A stretch of DNA of 64,000 nucleotides from Nageia nagi (taxonomy: Eukaryota; Pinophyta), in the NCBI GenBank assembly GCA_050084985.1, contig JBITNC010000001.1, forward strand, positions 51,522,001 to 51,586,000, in the 5' to 3' direction. The position numbers were made by a program, and so were the translations under genes. The number at the start of each line of letters is the position of its first letter. The stretch's first letter is position 1. This document shows, one piece after another, positions 45,180-56,075 of the stretch. The notes beneath the pieces were generated by a model. The model was not told where the DNA came from. It saw nothing but the letters and a program-made list of their open reading frames with translations, and did not search any database.

Positions 45180-45609
45180 TATGAATTTGCAAACTACATT
45201 ACTGAATGAAGTTACAAAGATTTATAGCTTTAGAGAATAAGCTAGAGTACAACAATGGTTATTGTAAGTAAATGTGAAGAATAACCATGAAAACTAATCC
45301 TACAAATTACAACCACACAATCCATTTACAAACAAGTATGGATTGTTTATTCATGTCCAAATATATTCCCTAGGCTATAGCAAATCTCAAAATGGATTAT
45401 AAAGAAAAACAACACTCAAAATAATAAGAAAATAAACAATATACCATGCATAATTCATGTATAGTATTGGTTATGGTTTAGCACACTGATTGAGTGTGAT
45501 GAATCGATCGACCAGTTAGAATCTACTAGCCAAACTTGTATCACTCGGCTAGAAATAAAGAGCTAGAGTTTCATGAATTAAGTACTTTTGATGGTCTTCA
45601 ACTCTAACA
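45180..45609 (-). repeat. Copia F 3' LTR (lower end approximate)
   Basis: Minus-strand LTR starting TGTTAGAGTTGAAG at 45609, right after the polypurine tract. It aligns with 49140-49407 over at least 45385-45609, sharing CTACTAGCCAAAC, GTGTGATGAATCGATC and CATGTATAGTATTGG. The lower end cannot be placed because the other copy is truncated there. About 45180 is a guess from LTR size. Confidence 0.6.
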
Positions 45610-46527
45610 TTCTCCCCCTTAATGCTAACAGGATGTGCCAAGATGTTCTTTAGCTTCAAAAATTGATCTTTAAAAATGGATTTGGTGAAAATATCAATCA
45701 TATTATTCAAAGTATCAATATGTCTAAGCTCAATAGTTTTCTTCTCCACCATGTCTCTTATGAAGTGATACTTCATATCAAAATGCTTTGACCATATGTG
45801 GTGTACTATATTTTGTTCCAATTGGATGGAACTCTTGTTGTCACAATAAAAAATAGTTGCACCACTTTTATTCTCATTAATTTTCTCTAAAATCTTCCTC
45901 AACCATAATGCTTGGGCATTAGCACTTGTGATTTCAATATACTCAACTTTAGTAGATGAAAGAGCCATTGTGCTTTGTTTATTTTAACTCTATGTTATCA
46001 TACCTAAACTAAGGTTGAAACATTGATCAAATGTGCTCTTTCAATCAATCAATGTTTCTCCCCTAAGTTGAATCACTATAGCCAACAAGATTGACAACTC
46101 CATGCTTGATGTAATGGATGCTAGAATCAATTATTCCTTAAACATATCATAGAATTCTTTTTGTTTCTTTCAAATGTGACTCAAATGGATCACTTATATA
46201 TTTGGATACAAGTGATGTAGCAAATGTTATATCAGTCTTAGTATTTATGAGAAACATAATATTCCCTATAATGGATTTATAAGTGGTTACATTTACTCTC
46301 ACTCCCCCATCATCCTTACAAAGTAGCTCACCATGAGAAATTGGAGTGCGTATTGGTTTACAATCTTCCATCACAAATTTCAACAACATATATTTAGCAT
46401 ACTTGCTTTGATATACAAAGATTTCATCATTACATTGAAATGCTTCCAATCTAAGGAAGTAGTACATAAGATCGAGGTCTTTCATTTCAAATTCATCCAT
46501 CATTTTCATTTTGAATTCATAATTCAA
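45549..46527 (-). pseudogene. Copia F RNase H and C-terminal RT relic
   Basis: The 139-codon open frame 45968-45549 is MALSSTKVEYIEITSANAQALWLRKILEKI...IFYCDNKSSIQLEQNIVHHIWSKHFDMKYHFIRDMVEKKTIELRHIDTLNNMIDIFTKSIFKDQFLKLK. It has the RNase H residues STxxEY, DN and H..SKH.D.KYHFIR. The frame 46527-46147 gives the segment after the active site: MMDEFEMKDLDLMYYFLRLEAFQCNDEIFVYQSKYAKYMLLKF...CKPIRTPI. Between them is a short gap with stops. This is the best preserved coding part of F. Confidence 0.88.
45610..45625 (-). other. Copia F polypurine tract
   Basis: Read on the minus strand, GCATTAAGGGGGAGAA precedes the LTR start directly. It overlaps the last codons of the RNase H frame. Confidence 0.8.
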
Positions 46528-47275
46528 TTAGAAAAATACCCCTATAAGTCAAATCATAAACATATAAATAAACTAGAATAAGATCAATAACTTGGTTCAT
46601 GATGTAGGGGGTAGGTTCATTCTTGATCCTTTGGAATCCATATTATTGAAATTCACCATATATCCTTAAGTACCATGACCTTGGTTCTTGCTTTAGGCCA
46701 TATAAAGCCTTCTTCAATTTGTATACTAAATGCTCTTTTTGTTTAATAATGAAACCTTGAGGTTGTTCCACATAACCATCTTCTTGCAAGCAGCCATTCA
46801 AAAATGTACTTTTCATATCCATGTACATTACTTTCCACCCTTTGTGTGTATCCAAAGAAAGGACTATCCTAATTGGATCTGACCTTTATACTAGTGCAAA
46901 ATTTTCTTCATAATCAATGCCAAATTATTTTTTAAATTTTTTAGCAACAAGTCTTGCTTTGTACCTCTCAATAGTGTCATCACTATTGTACTTGGTCTTG
47001 TAGACCCATTTACAACCAATACATTTCTTATCTTTTGGAAGTTCAATAAGCTCCTAAAAGTTTTATTCTTTTCAATAGAATGAATTTCTTCCTCCATTTC
47101 CTTCAACCATAAATCATTAGTATAAGCATTTTCAAAACAAGAAGGATCAACATCAATGTTATCCATTAGTGCATAATTGACAATATCACCTCTATGATCT
47201 TGATTTTCATCATCTCCATACATATTCAAATTCTCAAGTCCAAATACAACATTATCCATTTCTTGTTCTTGAGAG
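46528..47275 (-). pseudogene. Copia F reverse transcriptase relic
   Basis: Frame 47259-46891 holds the N-terminal part (ENAYTNDLWLKEMEEEIHSIEKNKTF, then frameshifted). Frame 46855-46643 has HKGWKVMYMDMKSTFLNGCLQEDGYVEQPQGFIIKQKEHLVYKLKKALYGLKQEPRSWY. The catalytic box at about 46549-46566 now reads Y-V-Y-D instead of Y-V-D-D, so the enzyme would be dead even without the frameshifts. Confidence 0.85.
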
Positions 47276-47350
47276 TCTCTTATTGAAATTTGTATCTATA
47301 ATATTAGAAGTAGGATTATTTACCAATATTCTTTTCCACTTTTTAATATT

Positions 47351-48466
47351 CTATTTTGCTTGAATTAATGGAAATAATGGACTTGAATTACTTGGTTTGC
47401 AAGGTGAAGGAGGAATTACTTGGTAATTGGTTGGCTGAATATGTGCATTATTTGGCTGATTGAAATCATTTTCATTGGATGATTCATTATCAACTATGAG
47501 TTTTTTATGACCACCATACTTTCCCCCTTCAAAAATTACATCTATTGATATCACAATACTCTTTGTTTTTGTATTATATAGTCTATATTCTTTAGAATTT
47601 TCACAATAACCCATAAAAACATATGCTTGGATTTTTGAATCTAGTTTTCTTATTTTCTCATCAAGAATGTGTGCATATTCTAAAAAACCAAAAACTCTAA
47701 AATGATCAACATTTGGCTTTCTTTCATACCATGCTTCATAAGGGGTGATTCCTTCCAATGATTTAGTTGGGCTTTTATTAAGTATGCAAAAACTTGTTCT
47801 ACATGCATCAGACTAAAACATATAATGTAAATCTTATGAATGCAACATTATTCTTTCCATATTCATAATTTTCCTATCTTTCCTTTCACATACACCATTT
47901 TGTTGAGGAGTAAAACTTGTAGTAAGTTTCCTTTTAATTCCACAATCTTTGCAAGACATTGTGAATTCATTTGACATATACACCCTTCTCTATCAGTCCT
48001 TAAATATTTTATATAATATCCACTTTGATTTTTCAAATTATTCTTGAATTCCATAAAATAACTAAAAGCTTGATCTTTTATTTTTTGAGAAATAAATCCA
48101 ACACATTCTTTAGTAATCATCAATGAAAGTGAGGAAATAGGAAATCATATGCATGCTTTTTATTTGCATTGGACCACATATATCCAAATGCACCAATTGA
48201 AGAGGATAAGAATCTTTCCATGCTTGGTCTCTTGTAAAGCTTGATCTATGGTTCTTTCCCAAAGCACACCCTTCACACATTTCTTTACATTCATCTAGCT
48301 TTGGCATCCCATGTACCATTTGATGAGATGTCAAAAGTTTCAAACTTGAGTGATTGAAATGTCCATATCTCAAATGCCACAACCACCCTTTATTTTCAAT
48401 AGACACATTAGCAAATGTATCCCCTTGGCCACCAAGTTTTAGAGTAAATAACCTATTCTCACTCAT
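47351..48466 (-). pseudogene. Copia F integrase relic
   Basis: Frame 48466-48110 has GAG-pre-integrase with intact zinc ligands (WLWHLRYGHFNHSSLKLL...CKEMCEGCALGKNHRSSF) and the start of the core (LQLVHLDICGPMQ, FLTFIDDY), with the first catalytic Asp kept. Frame 48123-47863 carries the second Asp (YLRTDREG). A frameshift disrupts the glutamate region, but QVLLLNKMVYVKGKIGKL is its out-of-frame echo. Frame 47758-47351 is the C-terminal part (GITPYEAWYERKPNVDHFRVFG...YVFMGYCENSKEYRLYN) and linker. Confidence 0.87.
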
Positions 48467-48847
48467 TGGTACAATTGTAACAAGCTTATTGACTCTATTT
48501 TTATCATAAATAACACACTTTCCTTCATCAAAATAAGCATGTAATTATTTCCCATCATTGCCTAATACTTACAAATTATTTGAAGTTTGGAATATAGTAA
48601 TTATCATTTACCTTGTTTATTCCTTCCTTGGTTTTAACCTCCATGGCACCACACCTTCAACTTGCAATGTGTTATTATCACCGTTTTATCTTGATTTGAA
48701 GTAGTCATGAATTTGAGCAATAGCTCACCTTACTGATCATGTGTTTGGATGATCCAAATAAAGTAGACATGTCTCTTGCATGCTTGGATTAGCCTTAATA
48801 TATTTCAAAAACAAATTTGCATATTGCTCTTCATAGTTTTCACTTCT

Positions 48848-49125
48848 CTATTCTTGAGAATCCTTCAATCTAAAATCTCTCTCATAGTGCCCAAATTTAT
48901 TACAATAGTAACATTGCTTATTAGATTTGTCACTTGCTTTGGATTGTTGGTGTTTTTGGCCTCCTTGGTATCTACCTTGTGCATCACATCTCCTTCTTCT
49001 TCCTCTTACTCTTCCTCTTCCTCTACCTTGGCCTCTCCTTTGAGCTCTACCTTGACTACTCACATTGTCTTCTCCTTCTTTGAGTGCAAAAGTCTTATCA
49101 TCACCACCTCCAATGCTTTAATATG
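48848..49125 (-). pseudogene. Copia F gag C-terminus with zinc knuckle
   Basis: Frame 49063-48848 encodes an Arg/Gly-rich RNA-binding stretch (GRAQRRGQGRGRGRVRGRRRR) and a knuckle CYYCNKFGHYERDF, whose last cysteine is phenylalanine. Upstream codons GGGDDKTFALKEGEDNV run to about 49125, where LTR sequence begins. The capsid part of gag is absent. Between 48467 and 48845 the protease should lie, but only a decayed trace is visible. Confidence 0.75.
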
Positions 49126-49139
49126 ATGTATCTTGTAGT

Positions 49140-49407
49140 CTCTCTTCATGGGACATAATAAACCTCAAAATGGAGTATAAATACAAATAAAACTAAAACT
49201 AATAAGAAAATAAATAATCTACCATGCATAGTTCATGTATAGTATTGGCCATGGTTTAGCAAATCAGTTGACTAGCTGGTAGGCCAGTTGAGTGTGATGA
49301 ATCGATCAATTGGTTAGAACCTACTAGCCAAACATGTACCTCTTGAGTAGAGATAGAGAGCTAGAGTTTCATTAATTAAGTACTTTTTATGATATTCAAC
49401 TCTAATA
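49140..49407 (-). repeat. Copia F 5' LTR, truncated
   Basis: Minus-strand LTR starting TATTAGAGTTGAATATC at 49407 (TG mutated to TA). It aligns with the 3' LTR down to about 49155. It then runs straight into gag codons, without PBS, so a deletion removed the LTR end, PBS, leader and capsid coding region. Confidence 0.75.
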
Positions 49408-49412
49408 CTAAT

Positions 49413-50845
49413 ACTAACAACACAGCCTTTACATTTGTTCTACTTATGAGCAACAATAAAAGTTTAATGGTTGAGGACTACAAGTACTTAAATAGCATGA
49501 GTGAATTTTATTGCATTATGTTTCAAATAAATCACTATACATATATTGTTTATGTTCTTAACCATGCAATATATATTGAAGAATCTTTAAATTCTATTAT
49601 TAAGATCATAAATGTAGTTATAGTTTCATGGACTACAATGAATGGAGAATTTTTAATTTATAGCTACAACAAGGAAATGCTTGGACTCTTTGATATGATG
49701 AATATTTGGGAGCTCAACCAACATCATAACCTTTGTATCTATTTTTCTTGCATACAACCATGTTATCTAGTTGATAATAATTGTAAAAACTTTAATAGCA
49801 TGAGTAAATCTTATTAAACAAGGTTGGGGAGCATTTGCCAAGATGCCGATGTAAATAGAATTTCAAATACCATAATTTTTGAAGGATATGAATTCATGGA
49901 TGCAACAAGAAAATATTTAAACTCCCTCTAAAATAGTTATTAGAAATTATGAATAGATTTTGATTGTGCAATGATCACCAATTATTATTAATACAAAGAA
50001 AGAGTTGCATTGGTACTAATTTATTTTTAGAATATTGTACAATCATAGAGTTCAGAGATAGAAAAAGATTTACATGAAATGGATTTCAGGAAAGGTTCTA
50101 TAGACTTTGAAGTAAATGAAATTATGTAAATCCAAACTTTATAATATTTTTCAAACATATGTCATCACAAGAACTCTAGAATGATTTATGGACATATATT
50201 AAAAATTAGTTGAATAGTTTGATATGGGATGATATGATGTAAGTTCCATGAGAGATACACATTCAATTTTTTTTTTAAAAAAAAGTATGAGTATAAGAGT
50301 TAGGGAATTGATGAGATTAACCTTTGGTCAAGATTTTAAACATGCTTCATCTTATCATTCATAATTAAATAATTATGCTAAAGTAGGTATTTGATATGAT
50401 GTTTCAATAAAAATAGTATCAAAATATAGTCTAATCCAAGCAATCATGAAACACTAAAATTAATCTAGAAGGTTCACTCAAAAGGTTATCATAAAATGGT
50501 CATAACTTCCTCATGGGGACTCTATTTCTCTTTTCATTCAAATCATTAGAAATATGATAGAAATAAACTTAATATAATGATATAAAAATTGAATTTTGAT
50601 ACCAAAATATATGGAAATGTTTATTATTCACGTGCAAAGGTACAAAGGAGGTCCATTCAAGAATGTCATATTTAAATAACCATATCTTGCAAAATGAGAC
50701 TCAATTTCTCTTTTTAGTTAAACCATTTGAAAGCGAAGAAAGGGATATTCAATTCCATGAAACAAAATCTAAATTTTTAAGTGATTTTTTATTCTTAATA
50801 TTTTTTACTTTTCAAACACCTATTGAAGCATGTCATTCTAGGTGA
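49413..50845. other. AT-rich DNA without recognisable gene
   Basis: The plus-strand frame at 49389-49817 (142 codons) begins inside the F LTR and shows no family motif. The phrase CTACAACAAGGAA recurs at 45134 and 49666, so both flanks of F may share an older repeat. Around 50505 and 50680 are the GGTCATAACTTCC / CCATATCTTGCAAAATGAGACT-type repeats also seen at 28530. Confidence 0.4.
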
Positions 50846-50850
50846 TGGAA

Positions 50851-51304
50851 TGAAAGGATTCTATAAATCAAGATCACCTTGAAGATTCTCCAACAAATTT
50901 AACATTCAACTATATAACTAATAAAAAATCATTTATACAATAAGAATATATAATATATATTGATTTTTCCATCTCTTGAGAGTACATCCACTTTGAACCA
51001 TTATTTTATTACTTTTTACAAGATAACTCTCTTACAAATTCTTAAAAAAATTCTACAAAGCTCTTACAAGAGCATCTCTAGAAGACAAATATTACTATAC
51101 TTCATTAAATTACATAATAAAAGAGGTACTTCTTTATTTATAAGAATAAACCTACCTTTTAACCTTTCTTTTACCCAAAAGTAAGGTTAAAGGTGTTTCT
51201 ATATTTATTCTCTTAATGCTTTAAGGTATCTAAAGATACTTTAAGTATTAAGTAAATTTAATTAAAAAAAAATATTACATAATATTATATTACAATTTTC
51301 AACA
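50851..51304 (-). repeat. Element H 3' LTR
   Basis: Minus-strand LTR with the U3 hairpin at 51210-51253 (CTTAATACTTAAAGTATC...GATACCTTAAAGCATTAAG), a TTATAAATAAAG TATA region near 51140 and the GTGGATGTACTCTC block near 50985. The lower end TGAAAGG at 50851 is inferred from the shared ...TTTCA LTR end. Confidence 0.75.
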
Positions 51305-53809
51305 CTCCTCTTTAATGTAATATTGGGTAGAGATTTGAAAAAAAAAATTAAAGAGTAAGAGAGTTCTCTTCCATAGAAATACAAGTGGAGATGAGAACTT
51401 TTACATATTTAAAAAAATAATAGAATATAGATATTCTACAATGGCTCAACTACTTAACCATTTTAACAAATGGTTTTACAATACAATTATTATTTAAAAA
51501 ATAGTTTTTTATATAAAAATAGTTATTTAACATGTTGATATGATGAGCCTCCATGAGCTTGCATACCTAAAGTAATTTGTAATCTCAAGAAGAACTTGCA
51601 AGCTACAAGTAGCTCATAAATAAGATCAATTAGATACATCATATACACTCATATAATATAGATGTCATCTATAAATTAATATCATCAAATAAACATACAA
51701 GTATCACATAGCACAACATCAAATTAAACTATCAATCATGTATACTAAAGTAAATGTATCAACTATAACATGTATTAATAATATCATATGCATAACACTA
51801 TTAGATGCATAATCAATCAAATGATATAAATGCATTCTCAACTAAAAATATAAAAAGTATCATTGATCTTTATCAAAAAAAAAATTGATTTTTGATTTTT
51901 GTGTTTATTTATTTTAGATCATTATTTTGTATTTGTTGAGGGTATATGAAGGTATCATCATATCATCATATTTTATAATTTAATTCTTTTCTTTGATGAT
52001 AACTTTACCAAAAAAAATACTTATATGATCATGTTATCTTAACCATATCACAAATGATCAAATGTCATCTTAACTAAACCACTAAATCAATATTTTAAAG
52101 GCATAACCATTTGACTAAATCAATATTTATAAACTACAAATACCATCTTAACCAAACACAAAATTAAGATTTATAAAATAAAGTATAAACCACATACATA
52201 AGTTATTATCTATTTACAAACATATTGATTTTAAGTTCACCTTTAACAATATTGTATCATAGATAAAAAAATAAATCATAAAATACCATCTTGAATACCA
52301 CATCAAGATGCACAACCATAAAATTCCAATTTTACTATTCTACTAGTCAAGATGCATATGGTAAAATTTGGTAGCTTTAATCTATCAATATGGATTTAAA
52401 TTTCATCAAAAATTGTAATTTTAGATAAGACCTTTTTAACCACTTCAATAATTGAAATCATGAAGAATGATGAACCTTTTTAACCACTTCAACAATGTAA
52501 TCATAGATAAGGGTGAACCTTTTTAACCATTCCATGATTAAAACTTGCTAACAAGTATCAATGTGGAAAACAATCCATCGATATGAATAAACTTTTCAAA
52601 TATGAAAGTATAATGGTATCAATCTATAGATATAAATAAACTTTCTAATCATGAAACTATAGTGGTATCAATCTATAAATATTCATAAATATGAAAGTAT
52701 GGTTAGATTTTATACTCTCTTAAGAATAATTTTTACTAAAATTATTGCAATTACTAATCTCTACAAATGTAGAGAGGAATGTACACTTTTCAAAGGTACT
52801 TGTACATTTCTATTTTAAAGTAAAAATATTTCTTATGCAAAAATAGTCAATAATGAATTATCTTTAGTAAATATTATGGAAAAAAATTTAAAACTTTGCA
52901 CTTGAATAAATATATTATCCAATGTACATGAAAGATTTCGAGGATTAATCATAATAATTCTAATGTTGAGAAAGTTTACAAACTTTACTCCAATAAAAAT
53001 TTGTGTTCAACTAAAAAAAAATTCATACAACATAAGATCAATGTACACAAACAAGAATATATGTATAACTAAAAAAAATTTATCTAACATAAGAATAAAA
53101 ACAATGAGAATAGTTTGAAGTAAAGTTGCATAAATTTTTACTTCAAACAATATGCATAAAAAAAATATCCATATTAACTATCAATTTCATAATCCAATGC
53201 ATATTAAGATACTAAATTTTTTGAAATATAAATTAATACAACCAATAAGGATTTTACATATTAAAATTTAAAAAAAGAATTTACTTAAATTTTTCATTTC
53301 AAACACTATGCACATTCACAACAAATTTGCATAGCATTGCAACCAATAAGGATAGTGCATAGTAAAGTTTGAAAGAAATTTACTTAAATTTTTTACTTCA
53401 AACACTATGAACATCCAATCACATCACATTATACATATCCACAACAAATAAAATGTGCATAACAAATCTTTATTTTAATAGAGTGCATAAAAAATTACAT
53501 TTAAAATTACAATGTGAAAACTTTGGGTTGCGATGTATTCAACATTATCAATTAATCATATAAAATTTTACCTTAAAAAGGTGAGTTAAATACGTCCAAT
53601 TGCAACATTTTCCACTAATTATATAATATTATAAACATAACTTACAATTTTATCTGAAAAAATTAAATATGTTTATCCAAGACATACAATTTACAAAAGA
53701 ATTTACTTTATAATTGTTTACAAAATTTAACAAAAAAAAAAAAAGGTTACATACCATGTGCATACTGTAAAAAAAATTGTAACTTTTTTTATTTCAAAAA
53801 AAAAATAAA

Positions 53810-54065
53810 AAGAGCATCTCTATAAGACAAGCATTATCATGCTTCATCAAGTTACATAATGAGAGGGGTACCTCTTTATTTATAAGAAGAAACTCACCTT
53901 TTAATCTTTTTTTTATCCAAGGGTAAAGTTAAAGGTGTTTCTATATTTATTCCTCTTTCTATATTTATTCTCTTTAATAATTTAAAGTATCTAAAAATAC
54001 TTTAAACATTAAGTAAATTTATATTAAAAAAAATATTACACAAGATTACATTACAATTTTCAACA
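53810..54065 (-). repeat. Element H 5' LTR, truncated
   Basis: It aligns with 51068-51304 from the GAGCATCTCTA motif upward. It includes a local duplication of CTATATTTATTC (53940 and 53959). The last 200-odd bases of the LTR and the PBS are missing at the A/T-homopolymer-rich junction near 53800. Confidence 0.75.
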
Positions 54066-54191
54066 CTAAAAAGGGAAGTATTATTTTACTTTTTTTTAAA
54101 TTTTTTTAATTTTAAACTTTTTATTTACTTTGTAATGTATGAATTATCTTCAAATGATGCAATTAGTGTAATAAACTTGTTGTGAAGGATA

Positions 54192-54289
54192 TGAAGTAGA
54201 TATTTATCTCTACCCAATATCACCTTAGAGTAATCATCTTAATATTAAACTTAAGAGAACACAGTCACACACACACACACACACAACAC

Positions 54290-54366
<77 letters not shown>

Positions 54367-54768
54367 ATAATCAAGAGAGTAATCCACTCTAATATAAATT
54401 TTATTACTTCTCAAGACTCACAAAACTCTCTTACGATTCTTCACAAGAACTTTTTTCCTATCTTAAACTAGGATCATACAATGCTTACTACAGTGTGTAA
54501 AATGCTTGAGGGGAGCCCTAATTTATAGGAAAAAAAATACCACTTTTATTCATTTTGTTACCTAATTGTAATTCAATTATCCAAGGTATAAGCATAGTCA
54601 CATGTGGGACAAGTTTCAATATTTAATTCACTAAAAACTTAAAAAGTATGGAGGAATACTTTTAAGTGTCTAGTGAATTAAATAGAGAATAAATAAGGAT
54701 AAGAAATATTATTATTTAGATATCTTTCTAAAGAAAAATTGATACAATAGTGCTTTACAGTTCCAACA
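54192..54768 (-). repeat. Solo LTR of the copia C-like group
   Basis: On the minus strand it starts TGTTGGAACTGTAAAGC (54768) and shows a very regular U3 hairpin (54621-54683). A TATA region CCTATAAATTAGGG lies near 54525. The AGAGAGTTTTGTGAGTCTTGAGAAG / AGAGTGGATTACTCTC block (split in two motifs) is shared with the copia C LTR. It ends ...ATCTACTTCA at 54192. No PBS or polypurine tract adjoins it. The flanking pentamers do not match, so it is a solo LTR by recombination or a fragment. Confidence 0.75.
54265..54362. repeat. (CA)n and (GA)n compound microsatellite
   Basis: About 25 bases of CA dinucleotides (54265-54290), then about 65 bases of GA dinucleotides with two GG slips (54294-54362). 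It lies inside the solo LTR, so it expanded within the element. Confidence 0.95.
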
Positions 54769-55219
54769 TCTTGATTCTTGAAAATCATAGAAGCAAAATC
54801 CTAGAATGGAGAGAGGATCAACACCAAGAAAATATTAAATATGAATGCAATGGATCAAGTGATGAATATCAAGTATGAAGATACTTTCAACAAAGCTAAA
54901 AGAGTTTAATCATTTCAAATCAAATTTGATTGAGATTTCATTAACAATTTGGAGGCAAAGATCATCAAGTTTTAGAATGCATTGGACATGTCATAGTTTA
55001 TTAACATATAGGTTATGCATAAGGAATTTTGGCAAACTGAAATAAATAAAATAGTGGTGAAATAATTTCAAAATCTTAGTGATTTTATCCCAAAACATCA
55101 TATAAGTATTGGAGATATTTCAAAATTTTAAGAACTATGTTGTAAAAAATTGGCTATTTGATATCATTTTCTAAAAAAAGATAAAAATTACATTAAAATT
55201 TGAAATATTAGTTTATATC
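54769..55219. other. AT-rich DNA, no supported feature
   Basis: Fragments such as AATGCAATGGATCAAGTGATGAATATC are protein-like in short runs, but no frame exceeds 60 codons and no motif is recognisable. Confidence 0.4.
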
Positions 55220-55221
55220 AA

Positions 55222-55930
55222 ATGCTCATTTTGATAAATGATAAAATTCTCATATTTAGTAATAAGATGTTCATCTTTAGTAGCAAGATGCTCATGTTTT
55301 TTAACAAGTTGCTTATCTTTAGTAACAAGTCACTCCTCTTTAATAACAAGTTGTTGGTATTCAGTAATAAGTTTCTCATCTTAGGTAACAACTTGTTATC
55401 TTCAATAACAAGTTACTTCTCTTAGTAACAAATCACTCATATTCACTAACAAGTCATTCATATTAGTAACAAATGGCTCATCTTAGATAATAAGTATATC
55501 ATCTTTAGTAAAAATTCACTCATGTATATAGTAATAAGATGCTCATCTTTAGTAACAAGTCATTCATCTTTAGTAACAAGTTGCTCATCTTTAGTAACAA
55601 GTTGCTTGTTTGTAGTAACAAGTCACTAGTATTCAGTAATTAGACTTTATTCTTCTATAATAAGTCACTCATCTTTAATAACAAGTTAGTATTCACGTAA
55701 TAAGTAACTCATCTTTAATAAAAGTTTTTAGTATTTAGTAATAAGTTACTCATCTATAGCAACAAGTCACTCATGTTTAGTAACAAGTCATTCATGTTCA
55801 ATAATAAGATACTCATCTTCAGTAATAAGTTGTTGGTATTTAGTAACAAGTTGCTCATCTTCAATAACAAGATGCAAATATTTAGTAACAAGTCACTTAT
55901 CTTTTGTAACAAGTCACTCATCTTCTCCTC
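55222..55930 (-). repeat. 21-bp tandem repeat, decayed heptad (coiled-coil) coding array
   Basis: About 30 degenerate units of 21 bp. Read on the minus strand in one frame each unit is seven residues of type D-E-Q-L-V-T-K or K-Y-Q-Q-L-V-T. For example EDEQLVTKYQQLITEDEY lies at about 55810-55865. A leucine at every seventh position with charged and polar residues elsewhere is a coiled-coil pattern. Stop codons, mostly TGA or TAG at the Q position, break it. The frame can be followed upstream to about 56000 (FPKQITYWIQVVQEKECRYK). The plus-strand frames (55222-55425, 55773-56075) are the complement. Confidence 0.7.
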
Positions 55931-56075
55931 TTATAGTACAATCTTATTTTCATTTATATCTACATTCTTTTTCTTGAACAACTTGGATCCAATAGGTGAT
56001 TTGCTTGGGAAAATTAAAAATATTTATAAAATATTAGAGATAATGTGTGAATTTGGTGAGGGGTATATTTTTTAA

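Larger units (their letters stand above)
45549..49407 (-). mobile_element. Copia F, minus strand, 5' end internally deleted
   Basis: From right to left it holds a truncated 5' LTR (49407 to about 49140), the gag zinc knuckle, protease remnant, integrase, reverse transcriptase, RNase H, polypurine tract and 3' LTR. The PBS, leader and most of gag are missing. The lineage differs from A/B/C: pol has a MEGITPYEAWYERKPNVDHFRVFG / YVEQPQGF type of sequence, and there is no 3' noncoding block. The true lower limit is the unresolved end of the 3' LTR. Confidence 0.85.
50851..54065 (-). mobile_element. Element H, minus-strand LTR element without coding sequence
   Basis: LTR copies lie at 50851-51304 (complete, 454 bp) and 53810-54065 (upstream copy, truncated). 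Both start TGTTGAAAATTGTAAT on the minus strand. A polypurine tract (about 51305-51320, TACATTAAAGAGGAG) precedes the 3' copy. The 2.5 kb between them has no pol or gag. About 51520-51720 matches the 3' noncoding block of the A/B/C group (GAGCTACTTGTAGCTTGCAAG, CATGGAGGCTCATCAT). About 52700-53780 looks leader-like. It is either a non-autonomous derivative or the product of a large deletion. Confidence 0.7.

Noticed and set aside
48776-49126. 116-codon Ser-rich plus-strand frame
   Set aside because: Antisense to the Arg/Gly-rich zinc-knuckle region of copia F gag.
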